Shown here one piece after another: positions 13,613 to 26,209 of a DNA stretch of 64,000 nucleotides. How positions within the stretch are numbered: the stretch's first letter is position 1; the number at the start of each line of letters is the position of its first letter. This DNA comes from Cristatella mucedo (Eukaryota > Bryozoa > Phylactolaemata > Cristatellidae): NCBI GenBank assembly GCA_009760855.2, contig WPIO01000044.1, positions 3,152,893 to 3,216,892 on the forward strand, read 5' to 3'. The notes beneath the pieces were generated by a model. That model saw only the letters and a list, made by a program, of their open reading frames with translations, did no database searches and was not told where the DNA came from. Made by a program: the position numbers and the translations under genes.

Positions 13613-13888
13613 TCAGGCTACCACAAGCCACCGTCCCAGCAGACTAAGAGTTATGCATGAAACTTTACTATGGCAATGCAAGAAATGGAACAGCAGCATG
13701 CTCTGTCGTCCTTTATTACCTTGGTCGTCATATTCTACACCTGTCAAGTAGAGGCCTGAAGGTGGTGCCACAAATACTTCTGTGGGCTTAAGATGAGTGG
13801 CAAGCGGTTCTCGGATGAGCTCAGCTATACGAGCAAGTTCCATTTGACCCTTGCCAGCAGCTATCATTGTTCCGACCAAGCGACGAAC
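13613..13888 (-). CDS. PUSL1: PUSL1-like exon 7 (C-terminal)
   Basis: Follows the acceptor GTGCGTGCAG|GTT. It encodes residues 247-337, starting VRRLVGTMIAAGKGQ, which completes the family block begun by FLYRQ in exon 6, then PPSGLYLTGVEYDDQ, the usual near-C-terminal TruA signature. The last roughly 36 residues (GNKGRQ... to stop) are not family-like. A donor-like AAG|GTAATA at about 13721 lies exactly where conservation ends, so the real protein may instead splice to a further 3' exon. Reading through to the stop is the simpler model. Confidence 0.85.
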   Translation of the reverse strand, partial: VRRLVGTMIAAGKGQMELARIAELIREPLATHLKPTEVFVAPPSGLYLTGVEYDDQGNKGRQSMLLFHFLHCHSKVSCITLSLLGRWLVVA

Positions 13889-14079
13889 CTGCACGCACAG
13901 ACGAATCATCCCCTAAAGACGTCTTCAGCATTAGGAATGCAACGAATCAACCACTATCTGCTATGAAAATGTAAGCTTATTGTAAATTATTGTAATTATG
14001 TGTGTAGTGAGCTTTTGCAAACACACCCATACAATGTAATTTGATAAAGCCTCAGCCATTACATAAGTGAAAACCACAG

Positions 14080-14350
<271 letters not shown>

Positions 14351-14429
14351 CTCGGCTACCTAAGTCCTGGTCTGCGGCTATGTGTACAATCCAGCATAAT
14401 GGGACACTAGCTGCACATACAACCGCTGA

Positions 14430-14835
14430 CACTTACCATCCTCCTTTCCTCTTCTACCTCTATCTTTCTTCATCGGTCTGTCTGTATATCAGTCCTCTTT
14501 GTCTGTCTGTATGTCATGTATCCTCTTTCCCCCTCTCTTCTTCTCCGTGTCCATCTCACTCTCTCCACCTCCCTCTCCTGTCTCTTACTCTCATTCTGGC
14601 AATCACTCCCTCCTCTCTCTCTCTTTTTACTCTGTTACTCTTTGTCTGTCTGAATCTGCCCCCTCTTTTATCTCTGTTTGTTAACTCCTTGTCTGTCTGC
14701 TTCTGTCGCCACCTCTGGTGTCTTCTATTTTTTCACTTCCTTCTTTTCCCCCATTCCATTATTTTCTTTTTTGCCTTCCTCGGTCCACGTCTCTCTTTCC
14801 ATACCACTCTGTCTGCCGTCTGTCTGTCCCTCCCT

Positions 14836-14895
<60 letters not shown>

Positions 14896-14900
14896 GCTCT
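14430..14900. repeat. Pyrimidine-rich region ending in (CT)n microsatellite
   Basis: A CT-rich stretch with many TCTGTCTG and TCTCTC motifs ends in a pure (CT)n run at about 14839-14894. Ser/Leu-rich plus frames and Glu/Arg-rich minus frames over it are compositional, not genes. It lies in PUSL1 intron 6. Confidence 0.9.
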
Positions 14901-15344
14901 CTCCCGATCTTTCATGGGAGGTGCTGCATTAATAAGGCATCAGTGACATGCCGACAACCGTATAGTGCTTCCTAGTCGACTGGGATTCGGTCTTGCTGAC
15001 TTAAAATGCACCATGCTTTTTAAGCTGGCTCTATAGGGGGTACAAATACTGAAGAAGGTAAGGTTTAGTCACGTTTAAAACTTACATTTGATAATAAAAG
15101 CTTCAGGGCAAGTAAGCTGATGAGAAAACAATGGTCCAAATAGGCAAGTCCGGTAAGAATAGGTCAGGGTTGGAGCTAGCAAACAAAATTCAGATATGAT
15201 TCTGACGGCGGGTCACATATTCATTAATATGCATCCATTAGGATAATCTTATTACATTCTAGAGCTAGCGCAAAGAAACACAGGGCTATTAGTATCGTGA
15301 TCCCTGCCCAGTCTAAGTGCACACATGCACACCACAGGACTCAC

Positions 15345-15588
15345 CTGGCGATATAAGAAACCAGTAGACTTGAAAAGGACATCCACGTATTCATAATTCT
15401 TGTTCCGAAAGCTGAAATAGCTATCTAGCAGGCCTTCCTTTCCAGTGAGCACATCCACCGTCAGGGACCTGTATGTAGTCACAAACCTGTCTTCATTGGC
15501 TGCTGGCTTACTACAGAAGTGAATGAAGTCATGGCTGCCTGTAAACAGTGTAGCCACTGCCTTCACTCGATCCATCTCAATCGGCAAA
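15345..15588 (-). CDS. PUSL1: PUSL1-like exon 6
   Basis: Bounded by acceptor CTATTACAG|T and donor CGCCAG|GTGAGT. It encodes the end of residue 165 through 246: LPIEMDRVKAVATLFTGSHD, then CSKPA, TYRSLTVDV and TGFLYRQ. The TGSHDF motif and FLYRQ are shared by TruA/PUSL1 proteins, which line the active site and RNA-binding cleft in known structures. Phase joins exon 5 (AG|T gives Ser) and exon 7 (phase 0). Confidence 0.9.
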
Positions 15589-16587
15589 CTGTAATAGAGA
15601 TGTGCTTCATGTGTTTATATCAGCATCGAGTAATCTTATTATGATCCTATGACCCTAGCCTATGGTAGGTATACACCAATTCGATCCTACTAACGCTCGA
15701 CCCAGGCAGACAATGATGGGCAAGTTCACAAAGGTACGGTCAGAATAAGCTTGAACGCTTGACCGCTGGGTTCAGAGATGGTCACAGGAAAACTCAGCAG
15801 CAACGATGCTATTGGTCTTGGGATAAAACAATAGAACGATGGTAGTTTGGTAAGCCAATATGCACCACAAATCCCTCTGGTAAATGATATCGGCATCTAC
15901 ACTAACATTATTAAGTATTATAAACGTGTAGAAAGGCTCTCGACCATTTCATGGACTCAACCACAACTAACAACTAGTGTTAGGACTCACAGCTATATAA
16001 CCAGTACTGGTAAAAATTATTGCCTCAAAGCAACGCCAATAAAAAAAGCAGCATCAACTACTCGACAGTATGCAGCCGATAAGATAAAAACAGGAATACT
16101 CATGTCTCGTAACTTTTCTCATGCTTCTAATGCAGTTTCCAATAAATTTTGAAGCAAAATATATTACGGTGCACAGATCAAACAATCGGGTTCATTTTTA
16201 TTTTTGTTTAGTAATGATTACGGTAACTTTACAATTTTAGATGAGCTAGTCCTCACAAGACTACTCAAGGTAATAACATGCGTTCTTAGTGGTCTAAATT
16301 CGAGGGCCTGAAGGTCCTGCATACAAACGTCAGTGACCTTAAAAGGTTCTGCGGCAGTAGCTTCTATTAAACCTACAGTGTATAATAGGATCCACCTCTA
16401 AGCTGGCACTGCACAAATCAAAAACATTAAGCACAATTCTGAGTTTACCTAACGTTTTGCACCTTGAATCAATTTAATTTGAAGCTACTGTAATGAACAT
16501 AAAATAGTTGTATTCTACACACAAAGGGAAAAGCATCATTGCAGCAGTTTGTGCTCAAGCTCTTCTGATCACAGAAAGCAGTTGTAC

Positions 16588-16815
16588 CTGACATGTCCAA
16601 AGCATCTCAAGTCGAATGCCGTAAGTGGCAGCCCGTGTAGGAAGAGATGCTTGACTGGCATGCCAGACAGGCTAGCAATCCCACACAACCGCTGGAGCTC
16701 CTCCTTGCTGGTCAAATAATCTTTTGGCCCTAGTGCAAGCCGGTACACATAAGTCCTCGACTTCACCAGCCTCCTGGCATGAAAAGACGATGGCACTTGC
16801 CGAATGTCTACGATG
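16588..16815 (-). CDS. PUSL1: PUSL1-like exon 5
   Basis: Bounded by acceptor TTTTGAAG|C and donor GTCAG|GTACAA. It encodes residues 90-164, opening IVDIRQVPSSFHARRLVKSR, then TYVYRLALGP. VPSSFHAR and SRTYVYRL are strongly conserved in this family and contribute catalytic-site Arg and Tyr residues. The following segment, LTSKEELQRLCGI to FDLRCFGHV, is less conserved. Confidence 0.92.
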
Positions 16816-16829
16816 CTTCAAAATGAAAG

Positions 16830-18350
16830 CCAAACACTAAATCAAGCCACTACAGCAGATATATTTGAGCTCAAATAACTAGGCAATAACAGTATGTTGA
16901 CAACAGCTGTCCTAAGATCAGATTTGCAATAGTGCACAACAATATAGAGGAACTACCGTTAACAAAAGCAGGCCATCACAAATCTGCAGTAAGCTTCTAT
17001 TAAAGATAGCAAAGGTAACCGGTCCTCAATTCTCTTGTCTACCTTTTCAGTACCACAGTTACATCTAGCATGCACCGTGAAAAATCATGAGAAATTCAAT
17101 TCGAAAATAATGACCATACATGTAAGCATATGCAAGCTGTGCATGGCTCAGCTAAAATGGTTGACCGACCGAAAGATCGTAGCTAAGACTTGACTATCTT
17201 CGGCAGGCTACTCATTTGATCTGTTCCACTATGGGATAATCTCGACAGCATTTACATACGTAATTAATAACAATGACCAAAAGCCTGATTGACACTATTT
17301 CATAATTCAATACATAATTCAAGGTTCAATTTCATCGATAAGAGTGCTTGTTGCTTTATATGTAAATTAGTAAATTATTTCTTCTGATGTTTTTGACACG
17401 ACACTTATCTTATATGTACCACCGTAGGAGTACTGAAAATATATATAACAGATGGCCAAATGTAAGCATGATATCAAACGATTTGTGTTTAAGGACCAAC
17501 TGACTTGGATACTCACTCATGAACTCACATTCAAAATAGCTTGGGTTGATGGACAGAGTCCGAACGACTTAAACCTTTCAAATCCAATCAACATCGTTTT
17601 GTTAACAGAACCCACGGACTCATTGATTTCAAAACTCACTTACGAACTCAAATATCATTTAAGAACGCCTGTAGACCTGATCAAATCATATACTTAGTTT
17701 GAATACGAGTCCACGAGTGAGCCTGTCCCATAAATACAAGTTGCCGGTGGAACGCTTATGTTGAGCCCTACGTGAAATGTATAGCACTATTTCGATGGTA
17801 CAGTTATGGTGAGTGTGATGCCAAAAATACCAGAGGAAATAAGTTTCTTAATTTGTCAGCACCGAGGAGATTTCTAGCAACTGCTGGTTAGGTCTCCATA
17901 ACCAAAAGGATTACTCTTACAGCTGTTTATTATAGCTGATGGAAAAGCTAGATAGCAAATAATTGCAGGAGTCTCAGACAATGGTTTCTGCACCCTTGCA
18001 TATGATTTTTGATACTTAACAACCCACCCAGGCGATTTATTTGCAAATGATCAAGCAAGAGCAGGTCAAGTGTACCAGCCTTGCTTTTTAGTTAAAATAG
18101 CAAAGGCTTTTTGCACATCATCACGTTTCTTTGCATCTTTCCAGAGCTACATTCAGTAGCTTGATCTATGGTTAACAGAATTCGCACGGTCAAGAGCAGA
18201 GGCTATTAACTGGCGTCAAAGCACCACTTCCTTAGCGACAGCAAGACCAGTTAAATGTGAACCAATAGGTCCAGAAGTCACAGCCACATTATCTGGCATC
18301 AGCTTGAACAGCCCTTTTGATATTAATCGAACATTTGTTGAATGTACACA
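16830..18350. other. PUSL1 intron 4 sequence, no feature seen
   Basis: AT-rich intronic DNA. Short frames such as 17452-17697 match no family I know. No SINE, LINE or RNA gene was recognised. Confidence 0.5.
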
Positions 18351-18357
18351 GACACAC

Positions 18358-18385
18358 AGGCACACACACACACACACACACACAG
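18358..18385. repeat. Short (AC)n microsatellite
   Basis: About 12 uninterrupted AC units preceded by imperfect CACAGG units, in PUSL1 intron 4. Confidence 0.9.
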
Positions 18386-19114
18386 ATACGCTAACGTACG
18401 TGTCTCCATTTATAACATTACAGTATACTGAACGTTTTCCTTGACTCATTCAAAGCCTAATCTTTTTCCAGTGCAGAAACGCAAGCCAACAGCAATCATC
18501 TCATACAACACGAATAAGCATGTAGCATACATTCAAGTCAAGCTTCACAAGGATGCACAGTAACAATAATGAAAGGTTGGCACTGCCAACTAACCTAAAT
18601 TATCCATATGCACAGCTTCTTGCCTCGAGAACTAGTTCCGACTCACGGATCAACTATCACGTCTATGCCGAGGACACCCAACAGCACTTATCACTAAACA
18701 CTGCCAGAGTCAGCTGCAGGGTTTGATCAAGTGACATGGTGTCTTGTAAACATTAGGTCTTGGATGTCGGCAAGCTTCCAAAGCTAAAGGACAAAAAGAC
18801 TGAACTAAGAATCACAGAAAATTCAAAACACTGACAATTCTGCATTTTTTTACTGCTATGGTTAACCAAGGATTGTTTGCTCCTTGATTTTTCTCTAGGC
18901 TAAATTACTGCAGCTCAGTTATGGTAAGGTCGCCTAAAAATGCTACTATGCCACTTTGTGTGGTGACTATGACCGTTAGGTTTATAATTAAACCCAAAAT
19001 TTTTAGTTACATGTCTGCTTTGCCATGAGAGCTGTGGTGGCTCCAAGGCCTCAATCGGAGGATACATACCAAAATCTTTAGTCTGACTCATATGGCCCAC
19101 GATGCTCACTTCCT

Positions 19115-19418
<304 letters not shown>

Positions 19419-19619
19419 ACACATATATACATACACATATTCATATATTCAACATCCTCCTCTTGCCAAAGATCCTCTGAGGATCTTAAATAATATTATT
19501 TATCATTTTAACAGACCATTTCACAACAGCAGTCTCTTCCCTGTTTAAACACTCTTGATGATAGATGCTTGGCTCTGAGGGTTCATAAGCCTTTGGAAAT
19601 CGAAGCTGAAATTCTTGGT

Positions 19620-19800
19620 AAGCCATAATGGCCCACTAGGTAAGGCGGTTGCTTTTCACGACGTAGGCACCGAGCTCGTGGGTTCAAATCCTTCGGTGGA
19701 CGATCCTTTATTGCCACTGCAAGTGATGGTGATAACCTTAAGGGCTCTTCTGCCTCTATACAAAGGAGGCTGTTAAAGCAGCTGGTATTTTGTTGTTGTT
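19620..19800 (+). mobile_element. SINE-1, tRNA-derived
   Basis: Polymerase III promoter boxes are visible: A-box-like TGGCCCACTAGGTAAGG at about 19630 and B box GGGTTCAAATCC at about 19680, which fits the consensus GGTTCRANNCC. A tRNA-unrelated body (TGCAAGTGATGGTGATA) follows, then the 3' end GAGGCTGTTAAAGCAGCTGG and a TTG-rich tail. It is nearly collinear with the copy at 29515. Confidence 0.85.
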
Positions 19801-20059
19801 GAGCAACGTTGACATAATTTCTCCTACTGACAATCCAGTCGTCCTTTGCTGTCACTTCTTTGCAGCCCCAATTACATTCTCTAAGTCACTTCTGATTTCA
19901 GTGAGTTCAAAAAAACTGTCCAGCATAAATCACTCGTTTAGTCTCTGGGCTTTGTGGAGTTATTCACGTGATGTCAACATGTAGCAACCTCCTCATTTTC
20001 CTGAAAAGAAATACTTGCCGCCCACATTCATGTGATTATGATGCATAACATCACTCCAA

Positions 20060-20700
20060 GCGGCTCTCCATCAAACAGCTCACCGATTTCAAGATCACTA
20101 ATTCATTCTCTTACTCTGGCCTAACTACAGGAAATAATTTCACATAAGGCTTTCTGTTATATCACCCACTCTTCTTACTCTGATTGCTTGGTTGTGCCCT
20201 AACTAACTTAAAAATCCCTTGGATGCGTTTAGCTAAAATTCTCCCAAAGCTTAGAACTCACTACCGACATCATGCCATCTGCTGATTAGACGAAACTAAA
20301 AAAGAAGCTGAAACCTACCTGTTCCATAAGGCCTTTGCTCTATCCGAGTGAATTGTCCTCTTATGTGGTGTGCATTATGAAACTGTGCACATTGTGACTA
20401 TGGGCTACAGCCACATGGTTTTGTATAGCATTACTGTGGACTTGTATTTTTTCCAGTATGCTTTTTGCCAGTGCAAGATAGAGTAAGTATTGCTAGCCAG
20501 CGAACTCTTTGGCCAGCAGCCGTAAGTGTTCCGTGTACTTTTTCGTGCCTGTCTTACCATGATAACAGCATGCTTTTGCATTTTTGCCTAAGCAGAATAC
20601 CATGCCTTTTTTTAACTACTGGTTATTACTTCACTTTCAAAGACTTGTAAAGCACTTGACTAGATTAAGTTCTCTTATGGAGCTGTACAAACACTTATTA
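20060..20700 (+). mobile_element. LINE-A-type 3' region, old copy
   Basis: Decayed plus-strand C-terminal sequence (RLSIKQLTDFKI for LPVKQRIDFKV, KKEAETYLFHKAF for KRNLKTHLFRTAF), then an untranslated region and the terminal AAAGCACTTGACTAGATTAAG element with TTATTATTAC. Many stops and substitutions. It lies in PUSL1 intron 4. Confidence 0.65.
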
Positions 20701-20870
20701 TTACATCGGGATCTGCCAATTTTGTCTGCTAAAGTTTGACAGAATAGATACGATGTGTGTGTGCATGTATTGTCTGTGCATGCACACACATGCATGCAAT
20801 TACATAAGCAATTATTGATTCTTGCACATACGTTTTAGCAAAAAAGAAGCAAACAAATCTGCAGTCTTAC

Positions 20871-20924
20871 CGTATTGGTTCGCTGAATTTGTCCAAGTGA
20901 TAATTCAGTGCAGCCGTCATGAGT
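20871..20924 (-). CDS. PUSL1: PUSL1-like exon 4 (54 bp microexon-scale)
   Basis: Bounded by acceptor GCAATCCTAG|A and donor CCAATACG|GTAAGA. It encodes LMTAALNYHLDKFSEPI with split Arg residues at both ends (71 and 89). The LNYHL block corresponds to the conserved ALN..L segment between RTDAGVHA and FHAR in TruA proteins. The exon is too short to stand out by open-frame length and was placed by protein homology plus matching phases on both sides. Confidence 0.85.
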
Positions 20925-21469
20925 CTAGGATTGCACACAGCTGAGTTATCTTTGCTAAAGACAGATCACAAGATATTTAAAAGAAGTCATTTGAAGTACA
21001 TGTTGGCCATGTTCAAACAAGCCACTCCATGGTCAAAGCTTATGTAAACCCTTTCATCAACAGAAGAATTATCAAACTTATGCACTCTCTAACTGCAGGC
21101 AAAAAAGCACTAGAATACAGCCTCTTACTGCCTGAATTGAAGCACAGCAGAAACAAACACAGCCTCCAGCAGGAGCTAAGAAGGCTACAGTTTACTTGGT
21201 GTTAGTAGCGTGTTACGAGCCGTGAAACTGAGCTTACTCTTCAGGCCATATACATGTCACATACGCCAGAAACACACTGGGTCTGTCGCCCCCATGGCCT
21301 CAGCTGCGCTGGTTTCCCGCAAGCTCTAGCACACACTCTAACCTAACTAGCATGCACGAAGAACCAATGGACTAGGCATGAGGCATAGCCACGGCGACCT
21401 GCTGTGTGGGCGATGTGTCCTGACGAGAGAGCCCTTTATCAGATCCCTACTTAGCACCAAGCCTACATA

Positions 21470-22115
21470 GACACTCACTGCTTGCTGGTCTACCGGCCGG
21501 TGCAATCAAGGCGCTTACAGCTGGTGCAACACTGCAGCTAGGCTTCTCTGTCGTAAGCAGTGAAGTTGCCACATCACACCACTTCTCGACGAACTGCACT
21601 GGCTCCCAGTCAAGCAATGCATCGACTTCATTTTAGGTCCATTCATTCTTTGGCTCCAGCCTACCTATCTGAACTACTCTCCCACCAGGTTGAGCATAGT
21701 ACCACCTGCTTTTCAGAACCTAACTGTTTACCTATACCTCGTACAAATCTCAAATCCTTTGGAGACCGAGCCTTTAGTTTGTATGCTCCCAAATCCTGAA
21801 ACTTACTCTCGACCGACATCTCCTGATTGTCAACATTTAAAAAGAAACTAAAAACGCATGTATTTATCACAGGGTTTAGTGGGTGCCTGTGATTTGTCCT
21901 TTATGTGCTTATGTGTGCTGACACTGTGCATACTGCCACTAACCATACTTGCATTCTGATGCTGTGCATGCCACCATTAACCATGCTATTTTTGTTATTT
22001 ATTCAGCATGCTACCACTAAACACTCGATCGTGCTTCCTTTGCAGCAAATGTAAAGTGCCTAGAAAAAGATTGAGTTCTCTGAGGGTGCTATAATAAATG
22101 TATTATTATTATTAC
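21470..22115 (+). mobile_element. LINE-A 3' part
   Basis: Contains SLLAGLPA..., TPLLDELHWLPVKQ- and SFGDRAFSLYAPKS-like blocks (frame 21560-21799). Then the 3' UTR with GCATGC motifs, the GTAAAGTGCCTAGAAA stem-loop and ATTATTATTATT. Frameshifted, non-functional. It lies in PUSL1 intron 3. Confidence 0.85.
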
Positions 22116-22315
22116 ACCAGGATACGAGTAGCTAGCACACTGTGCACTCTCACTCTTACTTACTCTAAACTCTCTGTCTGTTTCTCTGTCTCTCTTACTC
22201 ATTAGCTCTCTTCTACTCACCGTCTCCCTGCCTCTCTCTCTCTCTCTCTCTGCTTCTGCATGTCTCTCTTTTTATTCTGCTAGTTTACTCTTTGTCTGTA
22301 TTTGTGTGTGCATGT

Positions 22316-23404
22316 CCGTCTGTAACTCCACAAAGACCATGTGGGTGGTACACAGGAGAGTTTTGTATAGCGCACTCACAGCCTAAGCGGCTTTCGGTAC
22401 GCATTCGGTAGCCAACAGACTTCATCTCACACAAGAAAGAGAACGTGAGAAGCATAGCTGAGTCAGGAGAGCAGTTGAGGTAGTGAGTAGCATAGAAGTA
22501 GCAGCTCAGGACTGCTGAAAAGGATGAGCCATAGTCAGCAGCAGGAGAGTAGATGTCTCTGCATAAGAATTGTGGATGGAGTTCCACAGTCTAGGTCCTG
22601 CAGAGCTAAAGCTTCTGTCGCCAACAGTCTTTAGGCGGAGAAAGGGAACAGCTGATTTATTGTCCATACATAACATGAGGGCACGAGGGGGCTGAAACTG
22701 GTTCAGCAGTTCAGCTAGGTATGGAGAAACCTAGCCACGTGGGACAGCGTAGAAACTTTGCTCTGTATCCATTGATCGGCAGGGGGCCATGGCAGCTCCT
22801 TCAGCAAAGAAGACACATTGCTGAACCTCGGGGATTTGTTGACTAAACTAGCCATTTTCATCAACAGCTGCAGAGATTTAATGGATTTTGTTCCAGTAGC
22901 CCAGTCAATCTAGCCGAGAATGGGGAGCTAGTTAGATTTTTTGCAAATCACCATAAAAGACAGTTTCCAATCTTAGATAGGGATCAGACGTGATGGCTAG
23001 CTGTGGAAGCAGTCTTCTTTACTAGGATTTCAAAATGTAGACAGCTGTCAAAGATAACACCCAAATTCCGAGCACACGATGATGGTCGCACAACCGCATC
23101 ATCTATTAGAAGAGCAAAGTTTTCTACTCCAGCTACATGCTTGGGGAGTCCAATAAGTAGCAGTGCCATTTTATCATCGTAAAGTTTAAGGAAAATTGCC
23201 AACATCCAGAATCGAAAGTCTGCAAGGAAAGCATTCAGTTTATTAGTTGACACAGCAGATTCCAACGGTCTAAATGACAAATACAGCTGATTATCTCAGC
23301 ATAAAAATGACAGCCCATTCTAAGGGCCCAAATAATTTTTCCCAGAGGTTGGGTATACATGGAGAACAGCAAACCGAGGATGGACCCTTGAGGGACTCTA
23401 CAGG
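22316..23404 (-). mobile_element. LINE-B 3' half
   Basis: Minus-strand reading: a VPQGSILGLLFSMYTQPLG block near 23340-23390, then LLLIGLPKHVAGVENFALLI and SCARNLGVIFDSCLHF (22984-23280), a decayed segment, and the C-terminal CYFYATHYLNC region (22285-22587). The 3' end is at CTTTGTGGAGTTAC near 22322-22335. Stops and shifts throughout. The break at 23404 is exactly where plus-strand LINE-A sequence begins. Confidence 0.8.
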
Positions 23405-24872
23405 TGAATGACTGCACCTCAATATCTAAATTTAAGCAGGTCACTAGTGATCTCGTCCTGAAGTTCATACCTCAATCAATGAAGATAACAAGTCCTTTGG
23501 CCCCCATTCCCACTGTCCTGCTCCTACGTTGCATTGATCTGCTGCTGGAATGCATAACTAACATCATTAATATGTCATTAGCCTCAGGTCATGTCCCAGC
23601 ACCTTTCAAAAAACCTGTAGTCGGGCCACTTCCCAAGAAAGCGACACTAGACCAAGAAAACTTAAGCAACCACCGCCCAGTCTCCCTTCTACCATTACTA
23701 TCAAAGACACTGAAACGGGTCGTGGTGGACCAGCTGACCTCATATATTGAAACTTCAAACCTTGCTAGTAAGTTCCAGTCTCGCTTTGGAGCGAATCACT
23801 CCACAGAATCAGCATTGCTTAGGGTGTACAACGACCTACTTAAAAATGCAGACATGGGTAGAGTGTCTCTGCTTGTTTTGTTCGATCTTTCGGCAGCTGT
23901 TGAAACTATCGGTAACCAAGTCTTTCTCGAGCGCCTCTCATCTTGCCTGGGCATCAGTTGCACTGCACTGCATTAGTTTAGGTCTAATCTCAGTGGGAGA
24001 CTCCAGAGTATTGACGTGAATAGACAAAGATCATCCGAGGTACCTCTGAAATATTGGGTACCTCAGGGCTCCGTGCTAGGTCCGGTTCTTTCTTATACTC
24101 TCCCTCTTGCTGATGTGATTGCCAAGCACAAGCTAGGCTTTCACTTCTATGGGGATGACACTCAGTTGTACCTTTGCTTTGATCCCTCCCAGCCTTAGAG
24201 CACCTCAAATTCTCTCAACTCACTTGCTGCATGTATTGATGACATCCACAAATGGATGGCAGCAAATTTTCTAAAACTAAACGATGATGAAACTTACTAG
24301 TCATGGACAAACCAAGTGTGATTCAGAAACTGGAACGTTAAAATTGTTAACGTTAAAAACGTTAAAAATTGGCTCTACCAGCATATCTCCTCTTGAATCA
24401 GCTCGAAATCTAGGTGTCATGTTCCAAAGTGACCTCTCGTTAGACGAACACATCAGCTCCACAATCAAGTCTGCCTACTTTCTGCTACATAACACTGGTA
24501 AAATTCGGGCTTGTTTAGATAAGGATACCACGTCTAAGTTGGTCCATGCATTTGTGACATCCCGTCTTGACTTCTGTAACTCGCTGCTTGCTGGCCTACC
24601 GGCATGTGCTATCAGGTGCTTACAGCTGATGCAAAACCCTGCAGCTAGGCTTGTCTGTCGTGAGCGTCTCAGTTGCCACATCACACCACTTTTCGCCGAC
24701 CTGCACTGGCTCCCAGTCAAGCAACGATCGACTTCAAGGTTTTGTCGCTCACTTTTAGGTCACTTCATTCTTTGGCTCCACCCTATCTCTCAGATCTACT
24801 CCGCCACCAGGCCAAGCATCGTACAACCTGCTTTTTGGAATCCAACAGTTAACCAATACCTCGCAAAAACCT
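23405..24872 (+). mobile_element. LINE-A reverse transcriptase and C-terminal region (interrupted copy, left part)
   Basis: Plus frames 23404-23976, 24016-24198 and 24284-24870 carry the RT core: NHRPVSLLPLLSKTLKRVVV, FQSRFGANHSTESALLRVYN, LVLFDLSAAVETIG (decayed), a VPQGSVLGPVL block and FYGDDTQLYLCF where YADD has become YGDD. The C-terminal domain runs to CHITPLFADLHWLPVKQR. Frameshifts separate the frames. The copy is interrupted at about 24872 by LINE-B and resumes at 25346. Confidence 0.88.
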
Positions 24873-25345
24873 CTGTACTGTACTGTATCTCCGTCAGTAA
24901 CTCCACAAAGTCACAAAGACCATGTGGGTGGTACACAGGAGAGTTTTGTATAGCGCACTCACAGCCTAAGCGGCTTTCGGTACGCATTCGGTAGCCAACA
25001 GACTTCGTCTCACGCAACAAAGAGAAAGTGGGAAGCATAGCACAGTCAGGAGAGCAGTTGAGGTAGTGAGTAGCATAGAAGTAGCAGTTCAGGACCTCTG
25101 AAAAAGATGTGCCATAGTCGGCAGTTGGAGAGTAGTTGTCATTTCGTAAGAATTGTGGAAGCGAGTTCCACAGTCTAGGACCTGCAGAGCTAAAGCTTCT
25201 GTCGCCAACTGTCTTTGAGCGGAGGAATGGGACAGCTAATTTATTGTCCACACAGGACCTAAGGGCGCGAACAGGCTGAAACTGATGCAGCAGTTCAGCT
25301 AGGTACGAAGGAGCCAAGCCGTGGCAGGCCTTGTGGGTCAACGTA
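24873..25345 (-). mobile_element. LINE-B 3' end nested inside LINE-A
   Basis: Minus frame 24796-25341 reads CHGLAPSYLAELLHQF, DNKLAVPFLRSKTVGDRSFS and AGPRLWNSLPQFLR, then the CYFYATHYLNC tail. Its 3' end CTTTGTGGAGTTACTGACGG is followed by an ACAGTACAGTACAG tail (24875-24900 on plus). It splits a LINE-A copy exactly at the RTNLKSFGDR block, with a short AAAACCTC/AAGAACCTC duplication flanking it. Confidence 0.85.
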
Positions 25346-25742
25346 AGAACCTCAAATCCTTTGGAGACCGTGCATTATGTTCGTATGCTCCCAAAGCCTG
25401 GAACTCATTCCCGACTTGCATCACAACATCCCCTTACTTGACCACATTTAAAAAGAACTCAAAAACATTTATTTAGGACAGCATTAAGTGGGTCCCCGTA
25501 ATTCGTCCTTTATGTGCTTATGCATGCTGACACTGTTGCATGCCGCCACTAACCACACTAGCATGCTGACCCTGTGCACGTCACCCCTAACCATGTTATT
25601 CATGTTGTTTATCAAGCATGATATTACTCACCATTCAATCACGTTTCCCTTTGCAGCAAATGTAAAGCACCTACAAAGAGATTGAGTTCTCTGAGGGCGC
25701 TTTATCAAGTGCAATATTATTATTGTTATTATTATTATTATT
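25346..25742 (+). mobile_element. LINE-A interrupted copy, right part
   Basis: Continues the copy ending at 24872: CCTCAAATCCTTTGGAGACC coding the SFGDRA block, the C-terminus, 3' UTR, AAAGCACCTACAAAGAG stem-loop and a (TTA)n tail to 25742. Confidence 0.85.
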
Positions 25743-25744
25743 AA

Positions 25745-26130
25745 TGGTCTGGAGGATGAGACCTGTATTTGAACACGATCGGAGGAGTATGATTCGAACA
25801 ACGTCAGTGCCTCGTCTGTCAGAATGATCGGTGTTCTCAATCGCTCATATAGGATACAGCGATCAGTAGTGTCGGAGGCAGCTGACAAATCTAGTAGCAC
25901 TAGGGCAGTGACATTCCTGTCATCGTTGCTGCATTGGAAGTCATTGGTTACCCAGAGGCAAGCAATTTCAGTTGAATGCTGCGGCTTGAACCCAGAACGA
26001 AGTTTTTCTGAAAACTCATTCTTTTCCACGTGAGCTACAAGCTGCTTAACGACAATTTTTTCAAGAATCTGACAAAAAAGGAAGAAGGGAAACTGAACAA
26101 AATTTCGGAAGGATATCTGTAGCTAATACA
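25745..26130 (-). mobile_element. LINE-B reverse transcriptase fragment
   Basis: Minus frame 25628-26029 reads FSEKLRSGFKPQHSTEIACL, NDDRNVTALVLLDLSAASD and ILYERLRTPI, the same family as the copy at position 1. It starts right after the LINE-A tail at 25742, suggesting insertion next to or into a tail. Confidence 0.8.
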
Positions 26131-26209
26131 GGCTTTGTAAATATAGATCTATGTCCTCTCATCTTTGCTTACACTATGCCTGCTGCTTGTGGATGTCACC
26201 ACCATCATT

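Noticed and set aside
14380-14975. 188-aa Ser/Leu-rich protein
   Set aside because: Produced by a CT-rich tract in a PUSL1 intron; no domain or splice logic.
18216-18449. Candidate PUSL1 exon (KGLFKLMPDNVAV-type text)
   Set aside because: It has no acceptor in the needed frame and phase; the exon at 20871-20924 fits both neighbours and family motifs.
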